From contig NC_058522.1 in assembly GCF_904849725.1 (NCBI RefSeq), positions 460,042,844-460,106,843 of the forward strand: 64,000 nt of DNA, given 5' to 3'. Source of the DNA: Hordeum vulgare subsp. vulgare. Its lineage: Eukaryota; Streptophyta; Magnoliopsida; Poales; Poaceae. Of this stretch, positions 43,494 through 56,150 are shown piece after piece. Under the pieces are notes generated by a model. It had not been told where the DNA came from. It worked only from the letters and a program-made list of their open reading frames with translations, and made no database searches. The first letter of the stretch is position 1, and each line of letters begins with the position of its first letter. A program made the position numbers and the translations under genes.

Positions 43494-46400
43494 GCACTAG
43501 AGTCAATAATCTAGTTCACATCACCATGTGATTCCAACGAATCCAACACCCATATAGTTATGGGGTCTGATCACGTCTTGCTCGTGAGAGAGGTTTTAGT
43601 CAACGATTCTGAAACTTTCAGATCCGTGCGTTCTTTACAAATCTTTATGTCATCTTATAGATGCTGCTACTATGTGCTATTCGGAAATACTCCAAATATC
43701 TACTCTACTATACGAATCCGTTTCACTACTCATAGTTATTCGGATTAGTGTCAAAGCTTGCATCGACGTAACCATTTACGATGAACTCTTTAACCACCTC
43801 CATAATCGAGAAAAATTCCTTAGTCCATCAGTTACTAAGGATAAATTTTGACCGCTGCTAGTGATTCAATCATGGATCACTCTCTGTACCTCTCAATGGA
43901 CTTTGAGTCAAGGCACACATCAGGTGCGGTACCCAGCATGGCATACTTCAGATTCTATGGCCAAGGCATAGAAGACGACCATCGTCTATTCTCTTTATTA
44001 TGCCGGGGTCGGGTTTTGAGTCTTACTCAAATTCACACCTCACAACGCGACCAAGAACTCCTCCTTTGCTGATCTATTTTGAACTCCTTCAAAAACTTGT
44101 CAAGGCATGCATCTTGTTGAAACTTCCATTAAGCGCTTTCGATCTATCTCCATAGATCTTTGATGCTCAACGTTCAAGTAGCGCACTCCAGGTACTCCTT
44201 TGAAAACTTCTTTCAAACAACCTTGTATGCTTTACAGAAATTCTACATTACTTCTGATCCACAATATGTCAACAACATATACTTATCAGAAATTCTATAG
44301 TGCTCCCACTCACTTCTTTGTAAATACAAGTTTCTCATAAACCTTGTACAAACCCAAAATCTTTGATCATCTCATCAAAGTGTATATTCCAACTCCGAGA
44401 TGCTTGCACCAGTCCATTGAAGGATCGCTGGAGCTTGCATACTTGCTAGTATCTTTAGGATCGACAAAACCTCCTGGTTGTATCACATACAATGTTTGCT
44501 CAAGGAAACCGTCGAGGAAACAATGTTTTGACATCCTATGTGCAATATTTCATAAATAATGCAGCAACTACTAACATAATTCTAACAGACTTTCAGCATC
44601 GCTACGAGTGAGAAAGTCTCATCATAGTCAACTGTTTGATTTTGTCGGAAACATCTTTGCGACAAGTCGAGCTTTTCTTAATAGTGACTTATCACCATCA
44701 TCGTCTGTCTTCCTTTTAAAGATCCATCTTTACTCAATAGTCCTATGACCATCAAGTAGTTCTTCCAAAGTCTACAGTTTGTTTTCATACATGGATACTC
44801 TCTCGGATTTCATGGCTTCCAGCCATTTGTCGGAATCCGGGCCCACCATTGCTTTCTCCATAACTCGTAGGTTCACTGTTGCTCAACAACATGACCTCCA
44901 AGACATGGTTATCGTACCACTCTGCAGTAGTACGCGACCTTGTCAACCTACGAGGTTTGTAGTAACTTGATCCGATGCTTGATGATCACCATCATCAGCT
45001 TTCACTTCAATTGGTGTAGGTGCCACAGGAACAACTTCCTGCGCCCTGCTACACACTGGTTGAAGTGATGGTTCAATAACCTCATCAAGTTCTACCACCC
45101 TCCCACTCAATTCTTTCGAGAGAAACCTTTCCTCGAGAAAGGATCCGTTTCTAGAAACAAACACTTTGCTTTCGGATCTGAGATAGGAGATGTACCCAAC
45201 TGTTTTGGATATCCTATGAAGATGCATTTATCCGCTTTGGGTTTGAGCTTATTCGAGTGAAACTTTTTCACACAAATGTCGAAGCCCCAAACTTTCAAGA
45301 AACGACAGTTTAGATTTCTCTAAACCTCAGTCTTTACTATGTCATCTCAACGGAAATACGCGGTGCCCTATTTAAAGTGAATGTGGTTGTCTCTAATGCA
45401 TAACCCATAAACGATAGTGGTAATTCGATAAGAGACATCATAGCATGCACCATACCAAATAGTGCGTGGCTATGACGTTCAGACACATCATCACACTATG
45501 ATGTTCGAGGTGGCATGAACTGCGAAACAATTTCCACATTGTCTAACTGCGTACCAAAACTCGTAACTCAAATATTCATTTCTATGATCATATCGTAGAT
45601 AGTTTATCCTCTTGTTACGATGAACTTCACTCCGAAACAGAATTGAACTTTTCAATATTTCAGACTTGTGATTCATTAAGTAAATACTCTTGTATCCACT
45701 CAAATCGTCATTGAAGTAAGAACATAATGATATCCACTGCGTGCCTCAGCACCCATTGGACTGCATACATCAAAATGTATTACTTCCAACAAGTTACTAT
45801 CTTGTTTCATCTCAATGAAAACAAGGCCTTGCTCATGTGGTATGATTTGCATGTCACTAGTGATTCAAAATCACGTGAGTATAAAGATCCATCATCATGG
45901 AGCCTCTTCATGCAATTTATACCAACATGACTCAAGCGGCAGTGCCACAAGTAAGTGGTACTATCATCATTACCTCGTATCTTTTGGCACCAATATCATG
46001 AATATGTGTAACACTACAATCGAGATTCAATAAACCATTGAAGGTGATTATTCAAGCAAATAGAGTAACCATTATTCTTTTAAATGAATAATCGTATTGC
46101 AATAAACACGATCCAATCATGTTCATGCTTAACGCAAGCACCAAATAACAATTATTTCGGTTTAACACCAATCCCGAAGGTAGAGGGAGCGTGCGACGTT
46201 TTGATCATATCAACCTTGGAAACACTTCCAACACGTATCGTCACCTCGCCTTTAGCTAGTCTCCGTTTATGCCGTAGCTATCATTTCGTGTTACTAATCA
46301 CTTAGCAACCGAACCGGTATCCAATAGCCTCGTGCTACTAGGAGTACTAGTAAAGTACACATCAACATCATGTATATCAAATATACTTCTTTCAACTTTT

Positions 46401-46613
46401 GCCAGCCTTCTTATCTACCAAGTATCTAGAGTTGCTCCGCCTCAGTGACTGTTCCCGTCATTACAGAAGCACTTAGTCTCGGGTTTGGGTTAAACTTGGG
46501 TCTCTTCATTAGTGCAGCAATTGTTTTTCCGTTTCACGAAGTATCCCTTCTAGCCCTTGCCTTTCCTGAAACTTAGTGGTTTTACTAACCGTCAACTATT
46601 GATGCTCCTTCTT
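43494..46613 (-). pseudogene. Degenerate Copia pol and protease of C3
   Basis: From right to left there is protease-type text (about 46300-46080), an integrase region (45703-45491, LRYDHRNEYLS), and integrase C-terminal text with KADKCIFIGYPK followed by the same frameshift as C1 (45298-44943). Then come reverse transcriptase with YVVD in place of YVDD (near 44275) and RNase H text. All of it is frame-broken. Confidence 0.8.
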
Positions 46614-49036
46614 TGTCACGCCCAAGATGCGACCCTATCCTCAATTTGGCACGAAGGCCTCGTCAGGGATAGAAGCGCATCTCGTCGTGTCGCAAGAATG
46701 GATATCGTACAAGTACATGTACTGAAAAGAAGAGATATATAAAGAGTTGGCTTACACTCGCCACAAGCTACATCAGAGCCACATCAGTACATTACATAAT
46801 CATCAAGAGTAAGAGCAGGGTCCGACTACGGACGAAAAAAAATGACAAAAGAAGAACGACGTCCATCCTTGCTATCCGAGGCTGCCGGCCTGGAACCCAT
46901 CCTAGATCGATGAAGAAGAAGAAGAAGCAACTCCAAATGAACAATCAACTCGCTCGCGTCAAGTAACCTTTACCTGTACCCGCAACTGGTGTTGTAGTAA
47001 TCTGTGAGCCACATGGGACTCAGCAATCTCATTTCCAAAGGTATCAAGACTAGCAAAGCTTAATGGGTGAGGTATGGTTAAGTGGTGAGGTTGCAGCAGC
47101 GACTAGGCATATATTTGGTGGCTAACTTACGAGTACCAGAAATAAGAGGGGAAGATCTACGCATAGCGGACGTGTCTACTGATGATCAAATGAATGATCC
47201 TGAACACCTACCTACGTCAGACATAACCCCACCGTGTCCTCGATCGGAGAAGTAACTCACGAAAGAGACAGTCACGGTTACTCACACAGTTGACATATTT
47301 TAATTAAGTTATCTTCAAGTTATCTAGAACCAGTGTTAAACAAAGCTTACACGTTGCCACATAACCGCGGGCACGGCTTTCCGAAAGATTTAACCCTTCA
47401 GGGGTGCTCCAACTAGTCCATCACAAATTACCACAAGCCGCATAGAAATCCTCAATCACGAAGCTCGCGATCTCATCGGATTCCCTAATGGAAAACCTCA
47501 ACTCTGAGATTACCCAAAGCATCACCGGAATCCCGATGCACAAGATATTTCGTCAAAGGTAAAACTAATCCAGCAAGGCCGCCCGACGTGTCGACGATCC
47601 CGATAGGAGTCGCGTACCTCGTTCTTAGGACACGGCGGATGAGCTAGACGTCGGGATCGCTAAACCTCCGGGTGACCAGAGGGGCGCCGGACATCGCTCA
47701 GGTGGGACCAACACTCATGAGGAGCACTGGCCCGGGAGTTGATTAAATTATCCTGGGGGCCGGAAAGTCCCTATGCAATTTTATTAGGTGTTTAGGCAAA
47801 TGTAGTACCAAAGTTGGGCCTTGCCAGACCAGCTTTAATCTAAAACGAATTATCAAGGGGTTCCCCATAACAACCCCGATCGTGTTAGGAGCGCTCATTT
47901 ATGGAACATAACACCGGTAGCCGGAAACTAAGGGGGCAAAGGTGGAACAAAACACCAGGCTAGAATAGGCCGAGCCTTCCACCTTTTACCAAGTATATAG
48001 GTGCATTAAATTAAATAGCAATTAAATATGGTGATATAACAAGGAACCCATGTTTTCACATGGAAGCAACTGCACCTGCATCTAGCAACGCTAACACAGG
48101 GTTAAGCAAGCAGTAACATAGCCAATCAGTGGTTTGCTAGGTTGAACAGGTTGAAGGTTTCATGGCATTGTTGAGAGGCTGATATTTAACATGTGGTAGG
48201 CAACGAGACATAATCGATAGAAGCGATAAAACTAGCATGGCAATGATAGTAATGGTATCTGGGGAAATGATCATCTTGCCGGAGATCCCGCTTGGAAGAA
48301 GAACAACTCGGTGAAGCAGACGAACCAACGTGGATGAACGGGTCCTCACATTCCGACACGCTTGCGGAACTCTATCGAGACGGAGGGAAACGGAAACAAG
48401 CATCAACACACGATGCAAAACACATATGATGCATGAACGGTCTAATGCAAGGCATGACAAACACAACAACCAAACACTACACATTAAGTGAAGCTCGATA
48501 TGCAACAAGTTGCATATCGACGAAACTCCACGTCTAATTATTTAGTTCACTCCCGTTCAGGTACACGGATATATTAAATGTTGTTAAACATGGCACGAGG
48601 GTGAAGCACAAATTAATCTACCTAGCTAGGCATTTTAAATGAGACCGGAAACGACATATAGCATCTCCGAAATGACCCCATGTGTTAAATCTTAATTCTG
48701 TCCAGATTTGTCCTAATCACATTTTAGGTTTGTTAAACGGCAAAACAAAGTGGTTCACGTGTTTCTACTCGTCGTACTGGCCCATTTACATATATGGCAC
48801 ATCTCCAACAGAGATACGGTTAAATAGTTACGATCCAAACCGTTTATATTACGTCGACATGCAAACCGAAGCAAAACAGCACACCTAACAGTTTTAAATA
48901 TGCATGGGAGATGGTTATTGTGAAACTACAGAAAATTCTAAGCAACTTACATGTTGAAATCATTTTATACCGGTGCACGGTTAAATTTATACGAATTTTA
49001 CAAAAGGGCATTCGAATCTGTCCAAAATAAAAAAAA

Positions 49037-49108
49037 TGGAATTGCTAGGATTTGAACCCCAGATCCCTTGGATGGACATTAATAGCCCTACCACTAGACT
49101 AATTAAGT
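49037..49108 (-). other. tRNA-like module 1 in the LARD LTR
   Basis: The minus strand has an A-box-like TAGTCTAGTGG (49101-49091) and a B-box GGTTCAAATCC (49058-49048) with tRNA-like spacing, followed by a T8 run (49036-49029) like a pol III terminator. The acceptor stem is not convincing, so I call it tRNA-derived, not a tRNA gene. Confidence 0.5.
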
Positions 49109-49198
49109 GGTTGTGTCAAAATTGACAAAACAGCACATCCACAAGTATGACAGAAGCTGTTGCGCTGGAGGCAAAATTCCTAAAAAAATATAATATGC

Positions 49199-49269
49199 AC
49201 TGATGGGGATTTGATCCCTGGACCTCTCATTTGAAAATAAGGTTGCTAGCCACTGCACTAAACTCTGTC
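49199..49269 (-). other. tRNA-like module 2 in the LARD LTR
   Basis: The minus strand has TTAGTGCAGTGG (A-box-like, 49261-49250) and GGATCAAATCC (B-box-like, 49217-49207), then a T7 run at 49189-49183. Length and layout are the same as module 1; cloverleaf pairing is poor. Confidence 0.45.
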
Positions 49270-49362
49270 ACTAGCATGAAAGGAATTCGAATATATATCA
49301 ACTAGCCAAGACGGGAACAAATATGAGCTGGTGCACAACAAAAGAAAATGAAACATAAAATC

Positions 49363-49435
49363 TAGGGCGCACGGGAGTCGAACCGGGGACCTCCATCATA
49401 GCAGTTGGTTGCGCTAGCCAACTCAGCTAGCCTAC
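49363..49435 (-). other. tRNA-like module 3 in the LARD LTR
   Basis: The minus strand has TAGCTGAGTTGG (a perfect A-box, 49429-49418) and GGTTCGACTCC (a perfect B-box, 49384-49374). The D arm can pair (GCTAG/CTAGC). The acceptor ends do not pair, so it is a decayed or recruited tRNA-like sequence. Confidence 0.55.
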
Positions 49436-51056
49436 AACTCGTTGACAGAACCAGTGCCCACTACAGACAACATGTCCTTGCTAGAACGGATCTAGAGGAG
49501 ACTGAATTCAGATCGGGAGGACCGCTCACAACGGGGATGCAGAGGCCGACGGCGCGATGCTTCGGCGAAGATGGCGGACTCGGAGGCCGGGAATGGATAG
49601 GGGGAACGGTCAGGTGCGGATCCGGCTAGGAGGGCTCCGACGGTGAGGTTCACGGCGATGAGACGGCCGCCATGGGCTCCTGCAGCTGCTGTTCAGAGAA
49701 ATGGGAAAAAATGGCAGAGTGAGAGAGCCAGGAAGAGGGAAGCGGTAGGAGGGAGGGAGAAGAGCAGAGGGATGACCCGGGAACCAACGCCTGGCAGCCC
49801 TCCAGTGGCTGGTCGGCGCGAGGCGGCGAGGAGGGGGAAACGGCGGGGCGCTGCGGGTGCAGCTGCTCCTGTTGATGCGTCGGGGAGAGGTGGAGCTGGA
49901 CGAGCGGCTGGGGTCTTGGGGCTGTGGCGCGCAAGGCGGATGGGTCGCCGGTGGCGCTCCGACCGACGTCTCCGGTGAGCTTGAGGACGAAGGGGCGAAG
50001 GTCCCACAACAGGGTGCTCCGACGATGCCGTGACCGAACCTGAACCTCCTCCTCGTTCCTGCTCTCTTACAGAAAAGAGAGAGATGCAGAGCTTAGAGGG
50101 AGCAGAGGGAAAACACAGAGAGGATAAGAGAGGCAAGGGAGAGGCCAGGACCTGCTGCTCCTGGTCCCTGGTAGCGGCGTCGGTTGCCGACAGCGCGAGG
50201 AAGAGCACGGGAGACTCGGCAAGAGGTTGCGGGCATCAGGCGCTGATTGGATGGATGCTGATTTGGGCAGGTGGATCAGGGAAGATCCCAAGGGAGAAGA
50301 GAGGCTAGGAGTGGGTGGCGGCGGCTGAACACGGGAGGGTTTGATGGATGGGACAGGGTCCTAGGTTCTAGGGCTTTGTCTGCTTAAATAACTAACATAA
50401 TTTTTGAGCTTGATCCGGACCCTCCGATTCGATCGGACGGTCGAGAATAAATATGCTGAGGAGTCTGCTGGACAAAACGATGACGATTTGCAGTAAAACC
50501 GGGTTGATCCGGACCCAGCGGTCACGAGCACCCGGTTCGGGTTCCGGGAGGTTTCGGACTAGGTTGCGTGTAGGGACGGTGCACTGTGCAGAGGCGCTAG
50601 GTGGAGATGACAGGGAAAACGGGCAACCCGGTGACAGAGTTTAAAATACCGAAACGTCCGACAATTGATTGGCTATAGTGCCGCTATATAATAAACGGCA
50701 CGGGTAACAAACGAGCTCCGATCGCGAAGAAATTTGACGAACGGCCTACCTACACTAAATTAATACCGCACGCCAAGTTCCAGCTCAATCGGAGAAAGTT
50801 TTACGCACACTTTAAAAACAGGGTTTCAATGGTGCCGCGGGGGCGTGCGTGTGTGAACGGGCTCAGAACGAACAACGACAAGAACCGGCAACTAACAACG
50901 GATGCAAGTTTGAAAACTGGCAGCAACGGAACGCCGATGCAATGCTGATGATGCGCATGATGCGAAGATGAATGCGACAGACAAACGAACCACACGACGA
51001 AAAACGGAATAAAAGGGGAATCTTCTGGAACGTCGGCATCGGGCTGTCACATTCTT

Positions 51057-52886
51057 GATTTCTACTTTCGCAGTGTCAAACATCGCGAATCGCTCAAGGA
51101 TCATTGTATCTATCCTTGATATGTTATAGTTCATCACGAAGCTCTCACAGCTTGGTGGCAGTGACTTTGGAGAACCATCACTATCTCATCTGGAAGATTA
51201 ACTCCCACTTGATTCAAACGATTGTCGTACTCAGACAATCTGAGCATACGCTCAACAATTGAGCTTTTCTCCTTTACTTTGTGGACAAAGAATCTTGTCA
51301 GAGGTCTCGTACCTCTTAACAAGGGCACAAGCATGAAATCACAATTTCATCTCTTTAGAACATCACTTATGTTCCGTGACGTTTCAAAACGTCTTCGGCG
51401 CCTTGCTTCTAAGCCATTAAGTATTTTGCACTGAACTATCATGTAGTCATCAGAAACATGTATGTCGGATGTTCACAGCATCCACAGACGACGCTCGAGG
51501 TGCAGCACACCGAGTGGTGCATTAAGGACATATGCCTTCTGCGCAACAACGAGGACAATCCTGTGCAAAGTTTGCTACTATCAACTTTCAACTAAATTTT
51601 CTCTAGGAACATATAAAAAATAGTAGAGCTATAGCGCAAGCTACATCGTAATTCGCAAAAACCATTAGACTAAGTTCATGACAATTAGTTCAATTAATCA
51701 TATTACTTAAGAACTCCCACTCAAAAAGTACATCTCTCTAGTCATTTGAGTGGTACATGATCCAAATCCACTATCTCAAGTCCGATCATCACGTGAGTTG
51801 AGAATAGTTTTAGTGGTAAGCATCTCTATGCTAATCATATCAACTATACGATTCATGCTCGACCTTTCGGTCTCATGTGTTCCGAGGCCATGTCTGCACA
51901 TGCTAGGCTCGTCAAGCTTAACCCGAGTGTTCCGCGTGTGCAACTGTTTTGCACCCGTTGTATGTGAACGTTGAGTCTATCACACCCGATCATCACGTGG
52001 TGTCTCGAAACGAAGAACTGTCGCAACGGTGCACAGTCGGGGAGAACACAATTTCGTCTTGAAATTTTAGTGAGAGATCACCTCATAATGCTACCGTCGT
52101 TCTAAGCAAGATAAGCTGCATAAAGGATTAACATCACATGCAATTCATAAGTGACATGATATGGCCATCATCATGTGCTTCTTGATCTCCATCACCAAAG
52201 CACCGGCGCGATCTTCTTGTCACCGGCGTCACACCATGATCTCCATCATCATGATCTCCATCAACGTGTCGCCATCGGGGTTGTCGTGCTACTCATGCTA
52301 TTACTACTAAAGCTACGTCCTAGCAATATAGTAAACGCATCTGCAAGCACAAACGTTAGTTTAAAGACAACCCTATGGCTCCTGCCGGTTGCCGTACCAT
52401 CGACGTGCAAGTCGATATTAACTATTACAACATGATCATCTCATACATCCAATATATATCACATCACATCGTTGGCCATATCACATCACAAGCATACCCT
52501 GCAAAAACAAGTTAGACGTCCTCTAATTGTTGTTGCATGTTTTACGTGGTGACCATGGGTATCTAGTAGGATCGCATCTTACTTACGCAAACACCACAAC
52601 GGAGATATATGAATTGCTATTTAACCTCATCCAAGGACCTCCTCGGTCAAATCCGATTCAACTAAAGTTGGAGAAACCAAGACTCGTCGGTCATCTTTGA
52701 GCAACGGAGTTACTCGTAGCGATGAAACCAGTCTCTCGTAAGCGTACGAGTAATGTTGGTCCGAGCCGCTTCAATCCAACAATACCACGGAATCAAGAAA
52801 AGTCTAAGGAGGGCAGCAAAACGCACATCACCGCCCACAAAAACTTTTTTGTTCTACTCGAGAAGACATCTACGCATGAACCTAGA
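51057..52886 (-). pseudogene. Gag remnant and 5' leader of C3
   Basis: The minus frame 51334-51134 has SIVERMLRLSEYDNRLNQVG and NLPDEIV, nearly identical to the gag piece of C1 (20199-19999). Right of about 51435 the DNA is non-coding leader, complete relative to C1, reaching the primer site GTGGCATCATG (52888-52898). Confidence 0.75.
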
Positions 52887-52898
52887 TCATGATGCCAC

Positions 52899-54736
52899 TG
52901 TTGGGGAACGCCGCATGGGAAACAAAAAATTTCCTACGCGCACGAAGACCTATCATGGTGATGTCCATCTACGAGAGGGGATTTCCAATCTACGTACCCT
53001 TGTAGATCGCACGGCAGAAGCGTTAAGAAACGCGGTTGATGTAGTGGAACGTCCTCACGTCCCTCGATCCGCCCCACGAACCGTCCCACGAACCGTTCCG
53101 CGATCCGTCCCACGATCCGCTCCGATCTAGTGCCGAACGGACGGCACCTCCGCATTCAGCACACATACAGCTCAATGATGATCTCGGCCTTCTTGATCCA
53201 GCAAGAGATACGGAGAGGTAGATGAGTTCTCCGGCAGCGTGACAACGCTCCGGAGGTTGGTGGTGATCTAATCTCAGCAGGGCTCCGCCCGAGCTCCGCA
53301 GAAACGCGATCTAGAGGAAAAACCATGGAGGTATGTGGTCGGGCTGCCGTGGCAAAAGTTGTCTCAAATCAGCCCTAATAGCTCCATATATATAGGAGGA
53401 GGGGAGGGGAGGCTTGCCTTGAGGCTCAAGGAGCCCCAAGCGCTGCGCCACCAAGGGACGAGGAGTCCTCCTCCAATCCTAGTCCAACTAGGATTGGAAG
53501 GTGGAGTCCTTCTCTCCTTTCCCACCTCATTTTTTTTTCTTTTCTCTTTGATTTTCTATCTATGGTGCATAGGGCCTTCTTGGGCTGTCCCACCAGCCCA
53601 CCAAGGGCTGGTGCGCCACCCCCAAGGCCTATGGGCTTCCCCGGGGTGGGCTCCCCCCCCCCCCCGGTGAACACCCGGAACCCATTCGTCATTCCCGGTA
53701 CATTCCCGGTAACTCCGAAAACCTTCCGGTAATCAAATGAGGTCATCCTATATATCAAACTTCGTTTCCGGACCATTCCGGAAACCCTCATGGCGTCCGT
53801 GATCTCATCCGAGACTCCGAACAACATTCGGTAACCAACCATATAACTCAAATACGCATAAAACAACGTCGAACCTTAAGTGTGCAGACCCTGCGGGTTC
53901 GAGAACTATGTAGACATGACCCGAGTGACTCCTCGGTCAATATCCAATAGCGGGACCTGGATGCCCATATTGGATCCTACATATTCTACGAAGATCTTAT
54001 CGTTTGAACCTAAGTGCCAAGGATTCATATAATCCCGTATGTCATTCCCTTTGTCCTTCGGTATATTACTTGCCCGAGATTCGATCGTCAGTATCCGCAT
54101 ACCTTTTTCAATCTCGTTTACCGGCAAGTCTCTTTACTCGTTCCGTAATACAAGATCCCGCAACTTACACTAAGTCACATTGCTTGCAAGGCTTGTGTGT
54201 GATGTTGTATTACCGAGTGGGCCCCGAGATACCTCTCCGTCACACGGAGTGACAAATCCCAGTCTCGATCCATACTAACTCAATGAACACCTTCGGAGAT
54301 ACCTGTAGAGCATCTTTATAGTTACCCAGTTATGTTGCAACGTTTGATACACGCAAAGCATTCCTCCGGTGTCAGTGAGTTATATGATCTCATGGTCATA
54401 GGAACAAATACTTGACACGCAGAAAACAGTAGAAACAAAATGACACGATCAACATGCTACGTCTTTTAGTTTGGGTCTAGTCCATCACATGATTCTCCTA
54501 ATGATTTGATCCCGTTATCAAGTAACAACACTTGCCTATGGCCAGGAAACCTTGACCATCTTTGAGCAACGAGCTAGTCAACTAGAGGCTTACTAGGGAT
54601 AGTGTTTTGTCTATGTATCCACACAAGTATTGTGTTTCCAATCAATACAATTATAGCATGGATAATAAACGATTATCATGAACAAAGAAATATAATAATA
54701 ACTAATTATTATTGCCTCTAGGGCATATTTCCAACA
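52899..54736 (-). repeat. 5' LTR of C3
   Basis: TGTTGGGGAACG...TTTCCAACA, 1,838 bp, nearly identical to 41659-43482, followed by ACCAT. The TATATATA box is near 53385. Confidence 0.93.
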
Positions 54737-54741
54737 ACCAT

Positions 54742-55490
54742 CACGACGGCGATCTACCCTAACAACTTAGTCGTCTTCATTAACACATCCTTCACCTTCC
54801 CCCATCTATACTCAGCGGTCCACTCTCCCTCGGTCCGTCGTAAACCCTACTTGAACATGGAGCTTTATGCTATATATTATTATCCAATGATGTGTTGCAC
54901 CTCTATGATGTTTGAGTAGATTCCTTTCTCATATTGTTGACTGGTGATCATGATTGGTTTGAGTTGCATATTTTATTTTGGTGCCATCCTATGGCGCCCT
55001 TCGTGTCACGCAAGCATGTGGGATTACCAATGTAGTGTATTACAATATGTTCATGATTGTGTTATTGTCGGGGTTGTCTAAACGGCACAAACACAAACTC
55101 GGGTTCGTAGATTCTTGCCTACGGGAGAAAAGAGGACTTTACACCTAAGGTTATGGTTGACTTTTACCGTAATGATCTTTAGTAGTTGTAGATGATTTCT
55201 GGAGCCCCGATCATATGATCATGTGATCCTAGAAAGGAAAGTATGTTAGCTTATGCCTCTCCCTCACATAAAACTACAGTGATGATTATCACTCTAGTTA
55301 TCAATGGCCTAGAGACAATTTTGCACATGCTACCACTACTTTTCCACTCTCGCTATAGTAACATTATTGTTATTTTATTAAAACAACACATGTTTTATTA
55401 TTTTTGTATCATTAATAACTTATTTTGTGGTACTACACATCTAAAAATTCAAACATTCACCAAGCTATGGAACAATTGATTGAACAACCA
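54742..55490 (+). repeat. Gypsy-type LTR, second part (G4)
   Basis: It continues the LTR cut at 41658. The right end is not fixed; I see no copy of GTGCG, the five bases left of 41032. About 1.4 kb in all would fit the related LTRs here. Confidence 0.5.
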
Positions 55491-56150
55491 TAACCTCCTG
55501 AAGGTTACAAGGCAACCACAACCACATTGTCACCTCTTGTTGCAGTGAGTCAGTATCTCTCCACTACCATTGCCAAATTAAAGCACCTTCCTACGTAATT
55601 CTGGGTTGGTTGTTAAGGTAACCTCATTGAAACAAGAATAGTTGTTACTAAAACAAGAATAGGCGTTGACAAATGTCGTCAAGATATGAATGGTTTTGAA
55701 ACGAGACTACCATATATTTGCTTCCTTGTTCAAGAGCAATGGTGGAAAGAAGGCGGGGATCATGATGCTCCATTAGATTCCACATGTTCAAACTGTACCA
55801 CTCAGGTCAAAGTAATTTTACTTCTAAAATTCTCATGCCGCATTTATCTATATGGAGTGTATACTTTTATGCCAATCGACCTTTTATTATACGGTTGTGA
55901 TTTATTTTGTTGCAATAGAACATTTAACGTGTTTCCAAATGTCGTAGAAATTATCAAGACATTTTTGTATAGTGTCGGTTTATTCTTAGTTAATGTACTT
56001 GGGCATCATCGATCTCCTTTAGGCCAAAATAATTGTAGGATCCGAAAGGGCCTATATTCGGCTAGCCCACACAACTCGAATCCATCTAAAAATGATAATG
56101 GGTGTCATAATCGCCATGTAGCCCACTAAAAATAACGAGGTCAAAATCAG
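55491..56150. other. Unassigned DNA
   Basis: One frame of 147 codons (55686-56129, plus) has no recognisable domain and is rich in Cys, Leu and Asn. I see no exon structure, repeat or RNA gene. It may belong to the DNA-transposon-like region that follows. Confidence 0.35.

Larger units (their letters stand above)
46614..51051 (-). repeat. 4.4-kb solo LTR, LARD type (Sukkula-like)
   Basis: 4,438 bp. On the minus strand it starts TGTGACAGCCCGATGCCGAC and ends ...GGGCGTGACA. A perfect TTCTT duplication stands at 46609-46613 and 51052-51056. TG...CA ends, a 5-bp duplication and no internal domain point to one very long LTR, as in LARD elements such as barley Sukkula (family name inferred). It lies in the gag region of C3. 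The frames in the GC-rich part (49643-50308, both strands) are not supported as genes. Confidence 0.8.
41659..54736 (-). mobile_element. Copia LTR retrotransposon, defective, split by a solo LTR (element C3)
   Basis: A minus-strand element with LTRs 41659-43482 (1,824 bp) and 52899-54736 (1,838 bp) and a perfect target duplication ACCAT (41654-41658, 54737-54741). The internal region is collinear with C1 and shares its frame breaks. It is interrupted by a 4.4-kb LARD-like solo LTR (46614-51051) in the gag region. Without it the element is about 8.6 kb. Confidence 0.94.

Noticed and set aside
49029..49435. Functional tRNA genes
   Set aside because: The boxes are good but acceptor and T stems do not pair, so intact tRNA genes are not supported.
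49643..50308. Long overlapping frames on both strands (up to 171 codons)
   Set aside because: They lie in the GC-rich, stop-poor part of a solo LTR, are read on both strands in several frames, and show no domain.
46614..51051. DNA transposon with TGTCAC/GTCACA terminal inverted repeats
   Set aside because: The inverted match is only a few bases; TG...CA ends, 5-bp duplication and the LARD-like content fit a solo LTR better.
55686..56129. 147-codon plus-strand frame
   Set aside because: No recognisable motif, odd composition, and surrounded by transposon-like DNA without splice or promoter signals.
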